Positions 34,355 to 48,400 of a stretch of 64,000 bases of DNA are shown piece by piece. Positions within the stretch are counted from its first letter, which is position 1. The number at the start of each line of letters is the position of its first letter. The notes beneath the pieces were generated by a model. That model saw only the letters and a program-made list of their open reading frames with translations. It searched no databases and was not told where the DNA came from. The stretch comes from Amyelois transitella (taxonomy: Eukaryota > Arthropoda > Insecta > Lepidoptera > Pyralidae). Location of the stretch: contig NC_083508.1 in assembly GCF_032362555.1 (NCBI RefSeq), positions 7,345,001 to 7,409,000 on the forward strand. Reading direction: 5' to 3'. A program made the translations under genes and the position numbers.

Positions 34355-37300
34355 ACTTCCTAGATGATTTTTCAGACTTTTACACGAGTCCAATGAAAAA
34401 ACCTGGTGTCCTCCTATGACCTCTATCTGTCAGGTAATTTTTACTTACCTAGATAAGTTAACTAACTTGTGAAGTAAAACAGAACAACCTACTATTGATT
34501 CACAAGTGTCAATTGTATTAAAAACCGAACAGCCGAATACACATAAAAATGTTGTACTGCCTTTTTGGTACAAAATATTTAACTATACTTAATCTCCGTA
34601 AAAATGCTTAGACTTTAATGTAATTTTACAGTTTCACTGGTTAAACATAATTGATAGGCTGTTGTTCAATTGTTATTTAAACTTATGCATGTATCTGTTA
34701 ATCTATTGTGATATCCCATAAAGATATTTATACCCCGGGAAATAAAACCGACTAGTAATTAAGTTCATAGAAATTTAAAATTATCTATTCAGCTGCCATC
34801 AATGCTATGAAAGAGATACTTTATATCCACATAAATCGGCAGACGATTTAGTTTTATTAGAGGAGGAAAATTATTTTGCACAAAAGCTTCATTTATTGAA
34901 ACAGTATCTCGCCATCAATGCAGATTTTTATCTTGTTGTGTATGAGACAGTCTTCCAACTCCCAGTGATGCAGTGTGAACTACACAGTTGTGCAGTTCAT
35001 ATCAGCTTAGATTAAATAAATACTGAATTCTACTGAGCGGACTGACCGCTCTGATTCAACCTCCTGCATATGTACTTATTCGGTGTGCTATTAATATCTC
35101 TGTAAATATGTAACCAAAGTCGAGGCTACAAATATTAACTCGAATAGGTAAATAATAATACACATCATGAATATGTGACGCAGTGTAATACCTACCAGGA
35201 ACATACTTGCCTGATGTGTTAACAAAGTGTAGTGGTCATTATACGGATCGTAATCGTAACCGATACATATTTTATCTTTGTTGAGCAGAAGAGCTCAGTT
35301 ATTGAATATTTATAATTACTTTAACATCATTTTAACTTTGTAATTATTTTCTGCATGACGCTCCTATCTTTTACTTCCTACGAGGTCTTAGTAAGAAGAA
35401 TAAAGGTGTGCAAATAAAACTAGAGTACGAAATTCATAAAGCCAAAGAATATAATTTACCACGCAAGTGTTACGTAGCCTAACTTAAACGAAATAAAATG
35501 CTACGCAATTATGAATTATATATAGGTAAAAAAATTATATGAATGAATGCACTACAATATAGGTAGTAGCGCAGGCTTTAAATGGTGTGTTGAATTTTAT
35601 TTACAAGTTAACTCTGTAATGCATTAGTTCTATATACTGAAATTGTGATATAATGTGTAGTTTTATAAGAAAGTGTCCACAGCAGAAGCAAAGGCACCAT
35701 TTAATTGGCGTAGGTAGTTATTTCGATTCAATATTTCGTGTTACGCTCAGATATTTTGCGGAAAACAACACGCGTCTATCACATGAACGTTTGATTTAAG
35801 CCGTAGAGTGGAGAGCTCGATATCGATGAAGAGCTGCCATTTGTCTACCTAGTGTTACTTGACTTGTTTAGTTCGTCCGTGTGAAAAGTTGCTGACGAAG
35901 CAATACCGTTTGTAATTATTTGCAAGTGCGCAAAATGTAATCACAATCAAAATATCTCTTTATTAAATTCTAAAAATAACTTGGGAGAGTGTTATCGCTG
36001 ACGTTATCTCAAGGCGAGATCACGTCGCCCCGCCGCGCCGCCGCTGCCGCGCGCCTGCGCATGCGTCTCGTTGGGTAGATGCTGTAGATGTTCTCCACTC
36101 CATCTCTGAAACTGAGTCCATGCCCGTTTCGTTCAAACAATTCAAAATTTTGATAAACTTCTAAATTACTATTTTAACTGTGGTTCTTATATTACCTACC
36201 TACTTTTGTTTATTAACGAAGATAGTCATGCCTACGTAATTGTGTTAATGTAATGTAAGATGTGTTTAGTTAGGCACAACGATACCGGCAACAACGGTCG
36301 AGTTTGCAGAGGTATATTGTCAAAACAGCGGCATGTCAATTGGTCTAATCGTTGGCCGGCTGCGAGCCAATTACTTACTTGACAGCATGGAAGCAATTCC
36401 TGCATTTGAGGGCGGAAAGCGCGCTGCAGGAAGACTTCCCTTCATTGTGTTACAAAAATAGAAACACAGTCATCGTCTTTTTTGGTTTTCTAAAGTAATA
36501 GCGCCAGGTTCCAAAAGGGAAAGCTCAAGGTATTCATCACAACACCTTCTTAAATCCAGCTATCAGAAAGAAATTCACAATTTTTATCTGTTTTTTATAT
36601 TGAATAAAATTCGAGTTTTAAATAGTTCTTAGATATTTGGTTTACGCCCGCTGGCAATCAGGACATGACAAGGCACAAGAGGTGAGCCATGGATCAAACG
36701 GCTTTGCAATCTGTAATCGTAATTGGTTTTATTAATTACTAGCGACCCGCCCTGTCTTCACACGGGTATGTTTATAGATATAAACCTTTCGCAGAAAATC
36801 GTTTTCCAACATTTCAAACAAGAACAAAATCCGTCCACAACTTTCGGAGATTAGCACATACATATAGACAGAGAAAATAGGGTTACTTTATAATATATAT
36901 AGTGAAGTGATCCCACACTTGATGTAACAAAATTAGTTTTCTAGCAATAAATCTTTTAACCATCGAAATATTCTACAACACGACGAGAAATGTAAAATAA
37001 TTACTGTAATAATCGCAGGATTGTTTAGTGACATAGTCATTGTTAAGAGCGTGTTGAACTGCAGGAGAACGTTCAATTGTCTCTAAATCGCCGGGAAGGT
37101 CGGCTCTCGGTGGATCTTGACATGAGACTGTGTTAGTTTTGTTTCGTGCTGTTCCGCACTTACGTGGGGCACTCAAGCGTTTTGGTTGTCCCTGCCCTGC
37201 AGTTATAATGGGCTCTTCACACAGGAAATATTCAAATAAGGTTTCGCCACATCGTGTGAGCGAACTTTTACAATGTTACGCTATTCATTTATTTTTATGA

Positions 37301-37766
37301 AACAGAACAAATTAAAATAGGTATGGATATCCTAGAACTAGTTATAGAGCTAGTTTTATCAGTGTGACAACCTGTAAGATACTCGTATGCCTGTGTTATC
37401 ACGTTACGTGGCATTAAGTGACGTTATTCCTGTTTATTACCCGCTTTAGGCGCTTATGAAGAGCATGATACATTTATACACAAAATTGCTATGTAATGAA
37501 ATTACTCCTGGGGCCACTATGAACATGATCTAGGATTGGGTGCAAAAGTCTAGTTACACCACGCGACTCCCGCCTGCCCTGCTACTCTGTTTATATAGAA
37601 CCTAACCCTGCTTGGACAATACACAGATGTATTTGACCTTTCGTTTTTTTAGGCCTTATAAGTAGGGTAGCCCTAGCCAATACAGCCAATTGTAATTTAC
37701 TTTTTCCGAATATCATTCTAATGTTATTTTTTTTAAAGGTGCTAGTACCGCGGTGAAGGCGACGGC
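34355..37766. other. Upstream region of Gyc76C
   Basis: AT-rich with a strongly GC-rich CpG patch at 36010-36065 (cgccccgccgcgccgccgct) that could mark a promoter or 5' UTR exon. A dispersed-repeat remnant lies at 36740-36910. The Gyc76C coding exon is preceded by an acceptor (tttttttaaag at 37728-37738) and a 28-base 5' UTR, so at least one upstream non-coding exon must exist. Confidence 0.4.
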
Positions 37767-40700
37767 ATGTGGCGCGGCGCGCGGGTGCTCCTACTCGCGG
37801 CGCTGGGCCTCCTGGCCGGGCCTTCGCATGCCGCCAAAAAATATAACATCACCATCGGCTATTTACCCTCAATAAAGGGTGAACTGCGAGACAGACAGGG
37901 GTTGGCTATTTCCGGGGCTTTGTCTATGGCACTTGAAGAGGTTTGTTAGTTTACCTATGTAAATTTTATTTGTCTACGTTACGAATATAGTCCATACTAA
38001 TTTTATAAAAAGAAAATATTTTTGTTTTTGTATGTCACTCTTTGTAATATTTAAACTGAGAGATAGACTAGTAATTCGGTAGCAACATACTAGCAGTTAA
38101 CATTAGGGTATCCCATAAAAAAGCCTTGGTAGCTCAATCTGTCATATTTATTATTACAGATCAACAACAGTTCCCGAATCTTACCGGAAGTGGAGCTGTT
38201 GTTGCAATGGAACGACACCCAGTTCAACACGATCACGGCGACGCGGCTTCTCACCGACATGAGTTGTTCTGGCGTCGTCGCGTTTTTCGGACCCGAGGGC
38301 CGGTGCAACACTGAGGCCATCATCGCACAGTCTAGAAATCTGCCAATGATCTCATATGTAAGTTGGTTTCTAATATGTATATTGCACAGATAAATAATTG
38401 TTTATACCAAAAACAACAAGAGGCCATTTAAATCGGTGAATAAATTCGCCCTCGTATTAACTTTTGGTTTTGCGTTCTGTTCGCTATAGTAGTCTATATT
38501 TCTATATTAACAAATAAATAGTCCCGCGTCTTTTTTGAAAGGTGCGCCAGATACTCCCTTTTTCCTTTGCCACGATTTTCATGTCAATATGTCTGGGTAT
38601 GTTATTTATAAGTTTATGTGACGAAGAAGTTTGAAGACGGAAATCATTGTGTGCCGAAATTGTTAATTGAATGCTTTATTAATTTCAGAAATGTTCCGAT
38701 TACCAAATTTCATCTCTGTCCAACTTCGCTAGACTCGAGCCTCCAGACACACAGGTAATTCAGTTGTTCATCTTCGAAATATTGTTGAGAACTTATTTAT
38801 AATAACATAATTTTATGACATAAATGTAAAATACTCAAAATTATCATATTCTGATCATCATCTGACCTGCTCTCTGCCCTGAAAGTTAGTAATGAAACAA
38901 AAAATGTTTTCAGGCGACAAAATCAGTGATATCGCTGCTTCGTTACTACCGATGGAATAAATTCTCCATTCTTTATGAAGAGGCATGGGTGACTGTAGCA
39001 CTGACGCTTGAGAACCACGCAAAGAAAAATAATATGACTGTGAACCACCTTCGACCGGTGCTGGATGGTTTCAAATGCTGCGAGGAGAAGCTCACGTGCT
39101 GCGCGCCTGGATTCTGGTACCAGTTTATACAAGACACCAAGAACAGAACTAGAAGTAAGTTTTAGTGTGATGGGGGTGACGACACACGTTATGTCAGATT
39201 AAGTCAGAGCTTTGAAAAATTCAATATCACAAATAATTAATGAATGACAACATGGCTGGAAACATAGACTCTCTCGAAATAAAATTCTTACTTGATGATT
39301 TTTTTGGAAGTTGCCTCCAACTGACGTCGACTGTCTTTGCACCATCTGGTATATGGTTTTCCTATTAAGTCATAGTTGTGAATAAAATAGTCTCAACAAT
39401 CGGTGATATCGTTGATTTATCAAAACAAGTTATTCTACAACATGCGGTTCTCTTTTTTTCCAGTTTACGTGTTCTTGGGGTCGACCACGGGTCTGATCGA
39501 CATGATGACGGCGATGGAGTCACTACAGTTGTTCGTCAAGGGAGAGTACATGGTCATATTCGCCGATATGATGACATACTCGCCTAAGGAATCTCTTAAA
39601 TATTTGATGAGTAAGATTTCATTGTATTTTTTCAGATCTGAGATCTAAAAGTCATAAGACAAGAATGTGTACAATGTACATATTTATGCTCGTGACTTTA
39701 GCTAAAATAATTTGAACTTTATGGAAATGCTTTTACCTGGAGCTACAAACGCGCTCATTATTATTCAACACAAATCTCTTGCGATAACTTCTTATATATT
39801 TAGGTTATTTAATTACACTAAAGTGTGAAGATATTAAAAAAATACAAAACTTTAGTATGGATAAGGAAGTATGTATTTGGACAAAAGGTAACCAGTATCT
39901 TCGAACAGATATCAACAGAGCTGTAAACAAGAAAAAAAGAACAGCTAAAACTGCATATCTGATATATATGTTCAAAGAAAATTTTAAATTGTATACAAAC
40001 TCCTTCTTGTTATGTTCTTGTTTATCTGTGGTGCGGCGTCCCACGCGCGCGCATCTTTAAAATACATGGCATTCGTGTCCAAGTTATCCTTTGGTTTTAT
40101 TGCATGAATATTTAAAAATGTCTATAAATATATGAATATCACTATGGGCAAGTAGATACTAAAAGCTTGATATACCTATATATAGCTATGAATGTGGATG
40201 AAGCGAAAGAAGTATGCAGAGGTCATGATAGTAACAGCTTGCGTGAAAAGGAGGTTATATAATGAAGGAAAAGAATGTGATTTTATGTAGATGAAAAAAT
40301 ATTTAAAATAAAAATGTAATGTTCTCTGTTACAGAAGCGGACGAACGCGGGCTCACGAACTCCCAGCTGGTGTGCCCCAAGACTGAGGAGTTCAGGAAAC
40401 GCGCGCAGTCCCTACTGGTGGTGGTGTCGTCGGAGCCGGCCAGCACTTACGAGCAGTTCACCGCCAAAGTGCGCCAATACAACTCCATGAAACCTTTCTC
40501 CTTCCCGCTGCCGGCAGTCTTCAATAATAAATTCAATAAGGTATTATTTATTTATTTATTTAGGTCAGCAAACAATTACACTCAAAACACTTAATTTAAG
40601 TAGATTGACAACATAGTGTTATTTTTAACTGCTTCACAATGGAAATGGTTACGGAATTGAGAGTTTCGCTCTAGACAATGATCTAACAGTAGAGGGATTT

Positions 40701-43700
40701 TATGTAGACATCAAATGTAAACAAAGTGGCCATGCGTTGGCTGATAAAGTAAAAATTTTGATTCAGTGAAACAAGAATGAATGGTCTAGTATGAGCAGTG
40801 CAGAGCAGAGTTTTATAAGTGATTCTCTGTTTGTACTTTAAATCCAAAATTCAACAATTTTTATTTATTACTTTGGGACATTTCGAACATAACTAAATAA
40901 TTGACTTGTTTTTTGGTTTCGCATTCACATTGGTTGACTTCGAATAAATTACTTAGAACTAACTTTACCGCTTCCAAAGAGTCAGTGCTGCGAAACAATG
41001 GATTTGATTAACTTAAAAAGCAGAGAAAGGTATGCTTGAAAGGGAACCCCAGACCTCGAAACTATTTGTTGTGCTATTTTCGTGATAACATGAGAGGGAG
41101 GTAACATCCTAATTTAGATGACTTCTGTGGCGCAGCAGTAGTGCGCTTGCCTGTAAAAGCGGCGGTCCCGGGTTCAAATCCCGGCCAGGGCATGATTAGA
41201 AACGAACTTTCTCTGATTGTCTTTTGACTTGGATGTTTATCTATTAAATATGTATTCATTATAAAATATCGTTGAGTTAGTATCTCATAACACAAGTTTC
41301 GAACTTACTTCAAGGCTAACTCAATGTGTGTAATCTGTCTCGTATATATTTATTAATAGTTTCATTTTAATTTCAGTTCGTGTCTATATACGCTGCATAT
41401 CTATACGACTCAGTACAACTGTACGCGACTGCTCTGGACAAGTTGATTAGGGAGGAGACGGAGAAGGAACCCCTGACGTACAGCAAACTGATGAGCGTAG
41501 CCACCAACGGCTCCCGGATTATCGCCAAAATGATCGAGAGCACGCCCTATAGAAGTAAGCTGTGGTTTTTTTTATTTTCATTAATTACTACATTCATTAA
41601 CAATTGTGACCCCGATGACATCATTAAAGTTACGGGGAAAGCTTAGGAGGTCTATGTCCCGCAGTATACTATATACGGCTGAGTAACCATAATGTTAAAT
41701 AGTCAGAACGTGGAGTCGAACAAACACTAAAAGGATCCACCAAGGGAAGGTGCGTTGTACCATAACAATAGCAAAACTGCGAAAGTATGTACATAATTAT
41801 ATATTGAAGTATTAATACCAATGAAGATGGTCCTGATACTTAACAATAGAACCACTCCCATCTCTTTGCGATTTAGGGGATACACGAACATTCATCTAGT
41901 GCAAGCGAGTAGCTGCTTCTTCCCGAGCAGGTTGTAAAAGTCAATCAAGGGAAAGGCTAATAAACTAATATTATTTTAGGTGATGGGCTGGAAACCTGTC
42001 ACTATTTGAATTTCAATTTCATCATTTAGCCATACAGCCGATTACTGTTGGGATAAAGACGTGTATTGTGTAAAATATCTCTAAAATAAATGTATTTTTT
42101 TGTAGGTGTGTCCGGAATGACGATCCGCCTCGACGAGCGGGCGGACTCTGAGGGGAACTTCTCGGTGCTGGCGTTCAAGAGGATGAACTTCAGCGACGAG
42201 GACATCGACTGTTCGCACAGCATGATCCCCGTCGGACACTTCCAGCAGAGCACGAGGCAGTATCCGGTTAGCGCCATTTATTATTACAGATTAGAAGACC
42301 GTTTTATTCACTTTGGTTGATTTAAGCATATTTCTTCTCTCTGACAGAAAGAGATGGATATATGCCTTTTTATCGCATTAAGTCGCGTAGTGCCGCGACT
42401 TATACATGATATTTTTACTACGAGTCAAATAGCCGTTGGGCGTGGGGTTTTCGATAGAGTGGCATAGCACCATGGCTTTATGTGGATGTTGTAAACATGC
42501 ATTGAAACAAATATTCAATATTACAAATTTAGCGTCTTTATAATATAATACGTATAAAATTAGAAAGTTTTCAACGCACTCGACACTACGTGACACGTGA
42601 TAGAGGATAATATTTTCTATGGCAAAATTTACCATTATACAGCAAAGTAGCATAGCACCGTAACGTGCTGTAGATGTTGTAAACAGGTACTGTAGTTTAA
42701 TAGCACTTACAAGATCATCGAAATCCCCTCGCTAGTCGGACAGCCGTCAAATCTGTATTTGTGGACATTCCTTACAAAAAAATATTTTTCTTTTCAGCTA
42801 TACAGACCCAACTCGCTCCTACCAGTTGACTGGCCAGACAGTGTCAAACCAGAAGACGAGCCTTCCTGCGGGTTCTTGAACGAGAAATGTCCCAAAGACG
42901 ATTCCCAGATCACGTCACTAGTAGTCGCGGGAACGTTAGCGGTTACTTTATTTTGCGCGCTGGTTGTCACTATCAGTATATACCGCAAGTGGAAGATAGA
43001 GCAGGAGATTGAGGGGCTGCTGTGGAAAGTGGAATTGCAAGAGATATCCGGGTATCTGGGAAGCGGCATGATGTGGTCGCCTAGTAAGGTGAGGCAGTTA
43101 TGATCTATTTTGAATAGGTCCATGCATTCTCTGACGCTAGATTTTGCATTCGAGACACCAGGCGGGAAGTATGTACATACTCAAAGTTTTTTATAGGTAT
43201 TTTCCAATTAGAACAAAATTAGTTTTTTTTTATTTTATAATAGAAAAACCATATAAAATGTTTTGTCTCATATTCTCTATTGTTGTTGTAATTTCTAAGC
43301 AAATTCTTTTTAATTTCAGCTAAGTTTGGCGAGTGGCATATCATGCGAGAGTAGGTGCTGTCCACAGATATTTACTCCTACAGCGCGCTACAAGGGAAAC
43401 GTCGTTCGAATCAAAGAGTTAAAATTCTCTAAAAAGAAGGTTAGTATAATTAATTTGTATAAGTGTGTCGATGAAACTTTTAACTTAGGCTCTAGTTTTA
43501 TTACCTAATTAAACCTAATTTAAACCTAATTAGGTAATAAAAGCTAAAACATGAAGAATAATCTGTTGTAAGTGTATAAATAATATAAATGTATTATGGG
43601 AGTAAAACTTGCCACGCGTGCAATAGAGGAAGAGAGTAGTAGTAGTATTCATCTCTTCTGTCATCTCTGTGAAGCTTCATACACTCAATGTTTGTCAATT

Positions 43701-45458
43701 TTTTTTCAACAAACAACAAGGCGCAGATGTTTTAAATGTTGATGAATATGGATAAAACAAAAGATGATTTCAACGATCGTGGCAAGTGGCTATCCACTTC
43801 GCAGCTCCTTCGGGAAAGAGGCATGATCATATATGACGAAATATGAATAAATGAATTATTGATTATAACCCTATTTGTCCAGGACATCCCCCGCAACGTG
43901 ATGAAGGAGATGCGCTTGCTCCGTGAGCTGCGGCACGACAACCTCAACTCGTTCATCGGCGCGGTCGTGGAGCCGCTGCGGGTGCTGATCATCACCGACT
44001 ATTGTGCCAAAGGGAGTTTATATGTGAGTACTTACTTTCTCTACACCCTTTGTCTGGACGCGTTTGCCCTGGTTTTGTAAGAAGAGCCCGAGTTTACCTA
44101 TGTCTATCTTGGAGGAGGTTAGTCACTCAACTATAGGCACTATGCACGTGCGTGCACATGTAATGTGTTGCAGAGAATGAGTTTATAATTGAAACGATGA
44201 AGATGGATATATATCTCCTCATTTTACGATCTTCATTCGAGAAACAAAACAGAGTGACAGTTTTTTGTTTTGGTATCCATGACACACATCATGACATCAC
44301 ACAAAGTAAAATTAAAATGATCCTAAATTAAGCTTAGGCTAAATGATATAAATAAATATACGCTTTGCGTTTTAGACATGCATTTTCTGTTTTCGTCCCT
44401 TTTTTTTTATTTTATCAACGATTTAAACAATAAAAGTTGAATAAAAAGTAACATTATTTTATCATAAATTATTGTTTCAGGATATAATTGAAAATGAAGA
44501 TATAAAGTTGGACAATATGTTTATTTCTTCATTGGTACATGATCTCATAAAGGTAACATTAGAATTTCGATAAATTATATACGTAAATTTTATATTAAGT
44601 ACTTACATAGTTTGATTTATAATAAATTAATTATATTTTCAGGGTATGACGTTTATTCATACTTCGCCATTAATATTTCACGGAAATCTCAAATCCTCGA
44701 ATTGTGTGGTTACATCTCGTTGGATGTTACAGGTGAATATAATTTTATAGTCTAATTAAGTGTCAAATTTAATCAATGCACATGGTGTAAAAACAATTTT
44801 TTTCTTCCATAGGTTACAGACTTTGGTCTTCATGATTTAAGATATAGCGCTGAAAACGATTTTATAGGGGAACATCAATATTATAGAGGTAAGCTTCATC
44901 TCATACTCACACAAATAGTCTAATAAAGAATAGAAGTTTATGCTTCCATACAATTTTTAAAGAATGAATATATACAATCTATGGTATATTTTTATGTTTT
45001 TGTGAATTTTAGGTTTATTATGGAAGTCGCCAGAGTTGCTTAGAGAGTTGGAAAATCCAAATGGCACTGTTGGGGGAACGCAAAAAGGAGATGTGTATGC
45101 GTTTGGTATAATTCTTTACGAGATGATTGCGAGGCGGGGGCCGTTTGGACCCACCAAATTGGAACCAAAAGGTACTTTTAATTGTTTCATAACACCAATT
45201 ATGATTCCTTCCTGGAGACTTGCCGACAGAATTTGCTTTTGTAAATCGGTTAAAGGTTTTCTAGACCTGACCTTGATTTTTACGACATCTTTCTAGGTCT
45301 TTTACGACATCCGCGGGAAAGAGATTGAGTCGTATTATTTTTTCTATTGGTGCCGGGATCCACACGGCATAATAATATATAATTGTAGAGGTCTAACTAG
45401 GCCCGTGATCAAACCAAAGTAGTTATGTTAATCTTGACTCATAATAAAAATTATTAAT

Positions 45459-45496
<38 letters not shown>

Positions 45497-48400
45497 GTTG
45501 TTAAAACATAATATGGTTCTTAAAAACGCAATCATCTGTCCAGTCAAGTAACCTACCTTAATAAAGTGTCGGCTTGGTAAGGACGACACAAAAAACGGAC
45601 AGTTTATTTTTGTTTGTAGATATAGTAGAGCGAGTAAAGAGGCCGAAGTTGGATGGCGAGGAAGTATTCCGCCCGGACACGAGCCTGCTGGAGGGCACGG
45701 CGGACGACTACGTGATCGCCTGCATGAAGGACTGCTGGGCCGAAGACCCCAATCTGCGGCCAGACTTCCCCACCATCCGCACTCGACTCAAGAAAATGAA
45801 GTCTGGCAAGTAAGTGAATGATAATTCATCAAATCACGAAAACTAGCATTATTTCAAATTCTATAATTATTTATTTTGTTATCACTGAAACACGGAGGCA
45901 GTTCGTAATATTGTTTTATTTTGTCCTTGCTTTATTTTATAAAGTCCTATAATATATATTTGTGTCAGAGCTAAATATATATACATTATTACTTATTTTG
46001 TTAATATAAAGAGTGTATGTACATTTTTTTAATGTCCTAGGTCACGAAACATAATGGATCAAATGATGGACATGATGGAAAAGTATGCTAATAATTTAGA
46101 AGAAATAGTCACCGAGCGAACGAGGTTGCTCATAGAAGAGAAGCAGAAGACAGAAGATTTGCTGCACAGAATGTTACCTAAGTAAGTTTTATTTCGAATT
46201 GGAATCAGTACAACTTGAATACATTACTTCTACTTGAATGTTGACACAGTCCGCTATATGGTTAAAATGGCTTATGTTCGGCTATATTATTACTCTGTAC
46301 TGAATGTGCTTTTGTACGGCAAAACAACCTGTCCTGCCTATAAGAAAAAAGTAATTGCATGTAAATTTTATCATGAGATTTGTAACGATAACTTTTTCTA
46401 TATGTCACTAATCTGTATTACGAACCTGTAAGGTGAAATGCTGAAGTGTGAGCACATCCAAGAAGACGCAAATACAACAAGCAGAATTCCCAACCGGACG
46501 ACGAACTGATTTACATTTAGTCCAAATGATTATGCGTTTTACTCTTCTCCATCTATTCCATTTTATTATACTCGTATGTTGTCAACAAATGGCATTTGTG
46601 CGATTAAATTTTACAATGAAAAATAAAATTTCTTATAATTTGATGTGTTCACTGTTTCGTTGTCTAGTTATTCGATTTTATTGGCATTAATTTATAAACT
46701 TAAACTAAACAGGTTTTTTAAAATTACAAATGTCCCCTGGCTTACCAACATGGACTTGATGTAAAACAGTGGTGCATTGTCTTATTCGAAAAAGAAAAAA
46801 GAAAATGAAAATGTATTCACTTTGTTGTACTTGTGTTCTTTTCCAGATGTGGAGGTTGAATCCATTATAGAAATGTCGTGAAAAATGTCTTGAGGTAATT
46901 AACTCCCTACTGGTGATTGCAGTTTAATACGGTTTGCCTTTCTCACTATAGTAGGAGGTCACGCGCGTGCCGTGTTGTTAGGCGTGATTCTCAAGCCCGT
47001 AGAGTTGTAGCCGTAGCTTGCTTGGGGAGTGGTCGGTGGTGGGACGCGCACTCGTCTCCAGCTTGTTTTGCAAATGAAATATATTGTTTTAAATAGCGAT
47101 TTGCTGCAGTGACCCCGGTTAAGTCTTAATAAAACACAGCGCACATATAACCTTAGCATGCCACTGTAGACCCTTGTTAATTTATATAATAAAGACAAAA
47201 TAATAATTTATCCGCGTTTTTTTTCTGTTTTTCACTATATAAATAAGAAATACAAATTAGCATGGCACTGGTAGATTATAATCAGTTGAATCTAGGCGAA
47301 TTAAATAAGTAGAGTACCAGCATTTTTCTATTTTATTTTAGAATGTTTTAACCTTATTGTAATAAAATTTGATACATGAATTTTATACTTATAAGCATGT
47401 AAAGGCATGAAAATAAATACAGAAAACAACTTAAGGTATGGTATTATTCAATCTTCAACCTGTTTAAAATGAAATTTATAATAGCCATGCGATTACATTT
47501 TTTACTATATGTTTGTCCTTTTTTTAAGCTTTGAGGATCCTTTGAGGGTACTGGTGTACACACACAGAGCCCTTTGTAAATCATGTAAATATGTAATCGA
47601 AAGCTGAAGTAGAATTACACCTAGTTTTTAGTTCTGTAAAATTAGGAGTAACCTCATTTCAGCTTTTCAGCCGTCTTGGGTCGCTTACGAATTAAAATCG
47701 AAGGGAGGTTCTTAGTAGTTCGTAGTTGTTACCTCACTTCGGCTTTTATGAATGTAGGTATAAGATGCGAAATAATTTTACATCTGTTTCAAACGTGTTC
47801 TTTGTCGCAGGTCTGTAGCCCATCGGCTTACGACTGGGGAGGGCGTGGAGCCGGAGTCTTTCGACTCGGTCACGATCTACTTCAGCGACATCGTGGGCTT
47901 CACGGCGATGTCGGCGGAGAGCACGCCGCTGCAGGTGGTGAACTTCCTCAACGACCTGTACACGGTGTTCGACAGGGTCATCAGGGGGTACGACGTGTAC
48001 AAAGTGGAGACTATAGGAGACGCTTACATGGTGGTGAGTATCTTCTTAAAATAGGAATTATGACTGATTTGTTCATTAGTATCTTTGAAATATGTATGTA
48101 AAAAGATGGACTACTTAATGTAATCAACACAGTTGGAAAAACTTAAATATTTTTTGGATATTTTGCATATAGATGCTTATATGATAGTATAGGCATGTGC
48201 TTACGAAGAATTATCCCACAGAAGTTAAGCTTAAAACTGGTTAGTAATACTTGATCATTTTGAATACTGACATATTTAAAAGTTGAATATTATTTATTTG
48301 CAAATACATTTTAGTTTTTGCTATACGTTTCAGGTCTCGGGACTGCCAATAAGAAATCAAGATAGGCATGTGGGTGAAATCGCGTCCATGGCCTTAGAGC

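Noticed and set aside
41126-41192. tRNA gene
   Set aside because: A- and B-box-like text is present, but the acceptor stem does not pair, the anticodon loop has the wrong size, and a SINE tail known from 19201 follows.
46959-47198. 79-codon minus open frame in a Gyc76C intron
   Set aside because: No domain or splice support; the GC-rich patch alone is not evidence for a gene.
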